NCBI RefSeq assembly: GCF_002887735.1 | Contig: NZ_PKQP01000010.1 | Span: 62,001 to 126,000 of the forward strand | Origin: Stenotrophomonas bentonitica | GTDB taxonomy: Bacteria > Pseudomonadota > Gammaproteobacteria > Xanthomonadales > Xanthomonadaceae | DNA: 64,000 nucleotides | Direction of reading: 5' to 3' | Shown: piece after piece, positions 60,566-64,000 of the stretch | Position numbering within the stretch: position 1 is the stretch's first letter | Layout: each line of letters opens with the position of its first letter | Notes under the pieces: generated by a model | Told to the model about the DNA's origin: nothing | Seen by the model: only the letters and a program-made list of their open reading frames with translations | Databases searched by the model: none | Position numbers and translations under genes: made by a program

Positions 60566-60918
60566 AGGTTGAAGACCAGGACGTAGCCAAGGACGGCTAC
60601 GACGAAAAGGATGGTCACAGGGACGTACGGCGACAGCTTCATGTGAAGCTTCCACCAGCCGGCGATCGGAAGGGTGATCAGAAGTGCAATGCACGCTAGC
60701 GCGCAGGCGATTGCCAGCCCAGCAATGCTGCCAATCAAGAGCTTCCAGCTGAAGCCGTACTGATTGATGCGCACGCCAACCAGAGCTGGGGCCATGAGCA
60801 CCATGCCGCCCACTATGTACCGGCCAAGTCGCGAGAACTCAGTACGCACGTATCGTCCCACCGTCATCTGCGGCGGAACAGTCGGTGGAGCATTCAAACG
60901 TCGGTCGTCGTTCATCAT
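60559..60918 (-). CDS. Membrane protein of moron island
   Basis: This 119-residue protein has a charged N-terminus (MMNDDRRLNAPPTVPPQMTV) and three hydrophobic segments (GRYIVGGMVLMAPALVGV, LLIGSIAGLAIACALACIAL, VPVTILFVVAVLGYVLVF). It is transcribed opposite to the virion genes. Such genes can act in superinfection exclusion or host fitness; no family is recognised. Confidence 0.68.
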   Translation of the reverse strand: MMNDDRRLNAPPTVPPQMTVGRYVRTEFSRLGRYIVGGMVLMAPALVGVRINQYGFSWKLLIGSIAGLAIACALACIALLITLPIAGWWKLHMKLSPYVPVTILFVVAVLGYVLVFNLY

Positions 60919-60933
60919 GGTCTACGCTTGGAT

Positions 60934-61470
60934 TTACTTGCTTTCAAGGATCTTTCGCTTCTCGGAGTCGAACTCTTCCTGCGAGAGGGCGCCACTGTCC
61001 AGCAACATTTTCAGCTCACGAATATCAGAAAACCTGCTGCTGTCAGAGCTCGTCGATGATGCCCGCTGCTTGGCCAGGATCACGTCTTCTGGCAATCCAG
61101 CATCGATGGCAGCGTCGTAGCGGGCAAGGACGTTGTTGGCGACTCGGATAGCGCCAATGTTTCCAATTTCAGCCCGATTCTCGCTGTAGACCGCGCTATA
61201 AAACTCGGAGCGCTTGTGTGCGCAGGCGTTCTTGGCCGCGGCAGCGATGGCCGCAACGCTTTCATTCGGTGAGGCAAGCCGGAGTACCGAAGACTTCAGG
61301 CAGGCGCTCACTTCACCCGCTATCACCTGCGCCGGCTTACTCGTCTGCACTATCTGCATGGCAGCCCCCTCCCGGCTGCCGAGAGTCTGCCCAACGGCCT
61401 CCCAGCCGGTCTGTTGAGCGCCAGCAAGCGCGGGGGAAAGGGCGATCAGCAAGCCTATGGCAAGTCTCAT
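60934..61470 (-). CDS. Exported protein with SHOCT domain
   Basis: The 178-residue protein has a signal peptide (MRLAIGLLIALSPALAGAQ), a helical middle with two Cys (VSACLKSSVLR, KNACAHKRSE), and a C-terminal SHOCT motif (DIRELKMLLDSGALSQEEFD, SEKRKIL). SHOCT is a short oligomerisation motif. It is 15 bases upstream of the membrane protein gene and probably co-expressed with it. Confidence 0.75.
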   Translation of the reverse strand: MRLAIGLLIALSPALAGAQQTGWEAVGQTLGSREGAAMQIVQTSKPAQVIAGEVSACLKSSVLRLASPNESVAAIAAAAKNACAHKRSEFYSAVYSENRAEIGNIGAIRVANNVLARYDAAIDAGLPEDVILAKQRASSTSSDSSRFSDIRELKMLLDSGALSQEEFDSEKRKILESK

Positions 61471-61542
61471 GATGGTTCCTCAGGTCCCTCTGGCGGTCGC
61501 CGCATCCTACCACCGGCCAGCCGGCGGCCGCCTTGGGAGGGA

Positions 61543-61564
61543 AAGGCCCGGTTGCCCGGGCCTT
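61543..61564. terminator. Bidirectional hairpin terminator
   Basis: A perfect 9-bp stem (AAGGCCCGG with CCGGGCCTT) with a TTGC loop lies directly after the small minus-strand gene that ends at 61572. The flanking T runs are short. Confidence 0.65.
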
Positions 61565-61571
61565 GCTCCCA

Positions 61572-61781
61572 TCACTCCAGGCTTTTCAGCCAGGAATCCA
61601 TGCCCGCTGCCTGCCTCGCGGCATCGGCCCTGGCCACAGTGGCAGCTGCATCGGTCGCAGCTTTGAGCATCCTGGCGTAGTCAATGTCGTAGGCCTTGGT
61701 CGCAATGGCGTGAGCTACTGCGGCCACATAGATGTCGCGGACCAGTACCTGGTCAACACTCACGTCCTGATTTTCGGTCAT
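61572..61781 (-). CDS. Small helical phage protein
   Basis: The 69-residue protein begins MTENQDVSVDQVLVRDIYVA and is helical and Ala-rich (AKAYDIDYARMLKAATDA-like stretches). AAGGAGAC precedes ATG 61781. It is the first of the minus-strand genes in this island but is separated from the next by the hairpin at 61543. The gap 61782-61896 must hold its promoter and perhaps one for the lysis genes. Confidence 0.62.
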   Translation of the reverse strand: MTENQDVSVDQVLVRDIYVAAVAHAIATKAYDIDYARMLKAATDAAATVARADAARQAAGMDSWLKSLE

Positions 61782-61896
61782 CCCTGTCTCCTTGGTTGGA
61801 GCCCGAATTCTAGCCGGAAGCGCTCCGCGGCCGCCCGAGGCCCATTGATCGCCGCCCCCCGGAAGGCAACGTATCGGCATCCAGCCGAGGTGTGCC

Positions 61897-62391
61897 ATGT
61901 CCCAACTTCCTTTGCCCCTGACCCCGTCCCAGACCCTGCGGTCTGTGATCATCCCCGCTCTAGCCGAGCTGGGGGCCAAGTACGACTCTCCGCGCGCACG
62001 CGTGCTGCTCCTGGCAATCGCCGGGCAGGAATCGGGACTGAAGTACCGCCGCCAGCAGCCCGGCCCAGCTCGGGGCCTGTGGCAGTTTGAGCAGGGCGGT
62101 GGCGTGAAAGGCGTGCTGCGGCACAGCGCCAGCGCTAAAGACGCCACGCGGCTGTCCCTGGCCCATGGGGTGATGCCCACGCCGGCCGCGCTGTATGCCG
62201 CGCTCGAGCACGACGACATTCTGGCCGCCGGCATCGCCCGGCTGCTGCTTTGGACCTTGCCGAAGGGGTTGCCGGCGATCGGAGATGAAGATGGCGCCTG
62301 GTCGCAGTACATCGACGCCTGGCGCCCGGGAAAGCCACACCGCGACCGCTGGGCGGCCAACTACCGCGCAGCCGTTTCGGCGGTGTCGTGA
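61897..62391 (+). CDS. Endolysin (lysozyme-like)
   Basis: The 164-residue protein has a lysozyme/transglycosylase-like core: LLLAIAGQESGLKYRRQQPG with the likely catalytic Glu, then ARGLWQFEQGGGVKGVL, and WRPGKPHRDRWAANYRAA at the end. There is no signal or SAR segment, so it needs a holin. It is followed with overlap by a membrane protein and the spanins. Confidence 0.8.
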   Translation: MSQLPLPLTPSQTLRSVIIPALAELGAKYDSPRARVLLLAIAGQESGLKYRRQQPGPARGLWQFEQGGGVKGVLRHSASAKDATRLSLAHGVMPTPAALYAALEHDDILAAGIARLLLWTLPKGLPAIGDEDGAWSQYIDAWRPGKPHRDRWAANYRAAVSAVS

Positions 62392-62711
62392 TGGAAGAGA
62401 CGACCGCGCCTTGGTGGCTCGCCGGTGGCGCCGCCGCCCTGTGGATCGCGCGTGAGTTCATCGGCGCCGTCTTGAGCCGCAAGCAGGACAAGGCGGAATC
62501 CGACGGAAGTGTCGCGCTGATCGCAGGCCTGACTGCTCGCGTGGAAGGCCTGGAGGCGAGCCAGATCAAGCTGGGCCAGCAGCTGGCCGACGAGATGAAG
62601 CTGCGCATGGCTGCTCAGGAAGAGGCGCACCGATTGCGACTGCGCGTCCTATCGCTGGAGGCATCGCTCCGCGGGCTGGGCGCCGTCATTCCTCCGGAGG
62701 TGGCTGGATGA
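62391..62711 (+). CDS. Candidate holin or lysis-associated membrane protein
   Basis: The 106-residue protein has one hydrophobic segment (PWWLAGGAAALWIAREFIGA) and a long coiled-coil tail (GLTARVEGLEASQIKLGQQL, LRLRVLSLEASLRGLG). ATG 62391 overlaps the endolysin stop (TGATG). One-segment membrane proteins in this place can be class III-like holins; no other holin was found. Confidence 0.6.
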   Translation: MEETTAPWWLAGGAAALWIAREFIGAVLSRKQDKAESDGSVALIAGLTARVEGLEASQIKLGQQLADEMKLRMAAQEEAHRLRLRVLSLEASLRGLGAVIPPEVAG

Positions 62712-63184
62712 ATCGCACCCTGATGGCTGTGCTGGCCCTCGTGGCCTGGTCGGCTGGCATGTTCGGTGCTGGCTGGGCATGGCGCGGCGATCGCGCGGAG
62801 GGCGTGGAAGCCCGGCAGCGGGCGGGCGCCAGCGCCGCCCAGGTGGAGCAGGTCAACCAGACCCGCGCCACCGAACACACTCAGGCCGAGGTGATGGCCG
62901 CTATCGGAGCGAAGCATGAAGAAGACCGCACCGCGGCCCAGGCCGTCCCTGCTGCTGTTGTTGCTGGTGTGCGCGATGGCTCTCTCCAGCTGCGCGACGA
63001 CCTCGCAACCTGCGAGACCAGCCGCCTGTCCGAAGCCGTCGCCGGCTCCATCGAACGTGATGCGCACGCCCAACTACGAGCAGAGGTCGCGGCAGCTCTT
63101 GTTCAAATCGGCCGCGACGCCGACGACCATGTTCGCGCCTGCCAAGCCGTAGTTACCGAGTACCAGGGAGTCGCGCGGCCGTGA
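62708..63184 (+). CDS. Rz: Inner-membrane spanin (Rz-like)
   Basis: The 158-residue protein has an N-terminal membrane anchor (LMAVLALVAWSAGMFGAGWA), a coiled periplasmic part and the Rz-typical VRDGSLQLRDDLATCETSRL. It would link inner and outer membranes with Rz1 at the end of lysis. A complete Rz1 gene is nested in another frame (62916-63152). Confidence 0.85.
   Translation: MNRTLMAVLALVAWSAGMFGAGWAWRGDRAEGVEARQRAGASAAQVEQVNQTRATEHTQAEVMAAIGAKHEEDRTAAQAVPAAVVAGVRDGSLQLRDDLATCETSRLSEAVAGSIERDAHAQLRAEVAAALVQIGRDADDHVRACQAVVTEYQGVARP
62916..63152 (+). CDS. Rz1: Outer-membrane spanin lipoprotein (Rz1-like), nested in Rz
   Basis: The 78-residue protein has a lipoprotein signal (PSLLLLLLVCAMALSSC, lipobox LSSC) and a Pro-rich mature part (SQPARPAACPKPSPAPS), the two hallmarks of Rz1. 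It lies entirely within the Rz gene in a different frame, as in lambda. Confidence 0.87.
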   Translation: MKKTAPRPRPSLLLLLLVCAMALSSCATTSQPARPAACPKPSPAPSNVMRTPNYEQRSRQLLFKSAATPTTMFAPAKP

Positions 63185-64000
63185 GCAAGGTCAAGCTGCA
63201 GGACTCGCTCGGCCGTGTGGTCCAGATCAACGGGAACGCCACGGACGGCGCGACTGTGGGCAAGAACCTGTTCGGCCCCGACGGCCAGGTCCTGCAGATG
63301 TCCGATCTCGGCGGCGGCGGTCAGGCCGGCCGTACGCCGTGGGACACGATCGACAACGTACCTCACGCACTACTGGCGATCAGCCTGCTGACCGGCTTCG
63401 GCTACCCCGTACAGATCGGCAACGGGGAGTGGCGGCAGCGCACGTTCCAGGCCGGCGGCGGCATCAAGGTGATCAACGGCAACGGCCGGGACGGCGATAC
63501 GTCCTTCCAGCTGGAACAGGTGGTCGACCTTGGCGACGGCCAGGCCCTGGTCAAAGTCACGATCGACCAATACGGGCGAACGGTGGCGACGGCCTCGGCG
63601 AACACCGACGACCTGGCCGAGGGCAGCAGCAACCGCTACTTTACCGACGCCCGGGCGGACGCGCGCGCGGATGCCAGGATCGCCGCGCAGAAGGCCATGG
63701 CCAACGGCCTGGCGCCGCTGGGCCCCGGACCGAACCCCAAGATCCCGACGCAGTACCTGCCTGCGCTGGCGATCAGCTCCACCTACGTGGTGAACAGCCA
63801 GGCCGCGCAGCTGGCGCTGGTGGTGGAAGAGGGCGACGTTGCTGTCCGCACGGACCAGAACCGCACCTACATCCAGAACGGCGGCACCAGCGGCACGATG
63901 GCCGACTGGACGCAGCTGCTGACCCCGGCCGCGCCGGTGCAGTCGGTGAACGGCCAGACCGGCACCGTGGTGCTGACCGCCGCCAATGTCGGCGCCGCAC
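63181..64000 (+). CDS. Tail fibre protein, N-terminal part (continues beyond window)
   Basis: The frame starts with GTG 63181, overlapping the Rz stop (GTGA), and is open to the window end, giving 273 visible residues. It has tail-fibre features: VGKNLFGPDGQVLQMSDLGG, DDLAEGSSNRYFTDARADAR, and PVQSVNGQTGTVVLTAANVG, the fibre repeat common to many phages. The host-binding C-terminus is not in the window. Confidence 0.82.
   Translation, partial: MSKVKLQDSLGRVVQINGNATDGATVGKNLFGPDGQVLQMSDLGGGGQAGRTPWDTIDNVPHALLAISLLTGFGYPVQIGNGEWRQRTFQAGGGIKVINGNGRDGDTSFQLEQVVDLGDGQALVKVTIDQYGRTVATASANTDDLAEGSSNRYFTDARADARADARIAAQKAMANGLAPLGPGPNPKIPTQYLPALAISSTYVVNSQAAQLALVVEEGDVAVRTDQNRTYIQNGGTSGTMADWTQLLTPAAPVQSVNGQTGTVVLTAANVGAA

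Larger units (their letters stand above)
27134..64000. mobile_element. Temperate podovirus-like prophage (right end outside window)
   Basis: From the tRNA-Leu remnant to the window edge the DNA is one phage genome in lambdoid order: integrase, leftward recombination genes, immunity region, replication genes, packaging, head, short-tail and ejection proteins, lysis and fibre. The absence of a tape measure, sheath or tail-tube set and the presence of several ejection-type proteins point to a P22-like or other short-tailed virion. Key genes are intact, so it may be inducible; this cannot be shown from sequence alone. Confidence 0.92.

Noticed and set aside
1..64000. CRISPR array, rRNA operon, insertion sequence or diversity-generating retroelement
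   Set aside because: No regular spacer-repeat array, rRNA signature, transposase or reverse transcriptase was found by reading the sequence and the translated frames.

Overview
The window looks like a chromosome segment of a Stenotrophomonas-type gamma-proteobacterium (family Xanthomonadaceae). It is GC-rich, carries two GTAG-ended palindromic elements of the SMAG type described in Stenotrophomonas maltophilia, and has a housekeeping set that fits this family (class III phaE-phaC, ppsA with divergent ppsR, mntR-tadA-orn, tex). All assignments come from reading the sequence; no database search was run.

Host part, bases 1 to about 27,070. Bases 1-3792 hold a translationally coupled signalling operon: the end of a triple-receiver hybrid regulator, a CheR, a CheB without receiver, and a receiver-kinase fusion. 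Bases 3839-4999 (minus strand) hold a membrane-anchored thioredoxin-like protein followed by two paralogous secreted four-cysteine peptides; this is the most interesting host locus. Next come mntR, tadA, orn, an EcsC-family gene, an Old Yellow Enzyme, ppsA and divergent ppsR, a DUF1249 gene, a NUDIX hydrolase, a methyltransferase, pssA preceded by three DnaA-box-like sites, phaE-phaC, several small exported or membrane proteins, tex, a four-PAS diguanylate cyclase, and a soluble PAS chemoreceptor behind a good sigma-28 promoter match.

Prophage part, about 27,075 to beyond 64,000. A temperate phage has integrated into a tRNA-Leu(CAA) gene. The 3' half of the tRNA is left at 27075-27133 (attL); the right end and the expected intact tRNA lie outside the window. 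A long leftward operon (36937 down to 27252) of tightly overlapping small genes carries YqaJ-type exonuclease, RecT, an HNH-AP2 homing endonuclease and the integrase. A lambda-like immunity region (36981-38453) has a LexA-type repressor, a Cro-like protein and five related 17-bp operator sites at two near-identical promoters. The rightward operon has a CII-like protein, a replication initiator with internal phased iterons (putative origin), DnaB, NinB, a Ref-like nuclease and RusA.

The late region has TerS, TerL, portal, scaffold, capsid protein, a head-tail adaptor with internal repeats, a tail or stabilisation protein, a DUF2833 protein, a cupin-like protein and several ejection-type proteins. 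It has no tape measure or tail sheath, so the virion is probably short-tailed (podovirus). A minus-strand moron island (60559-61781), a lysis cassette with Rz1 nested inside Rz, and the start of a tail-fibre gene complete the window.
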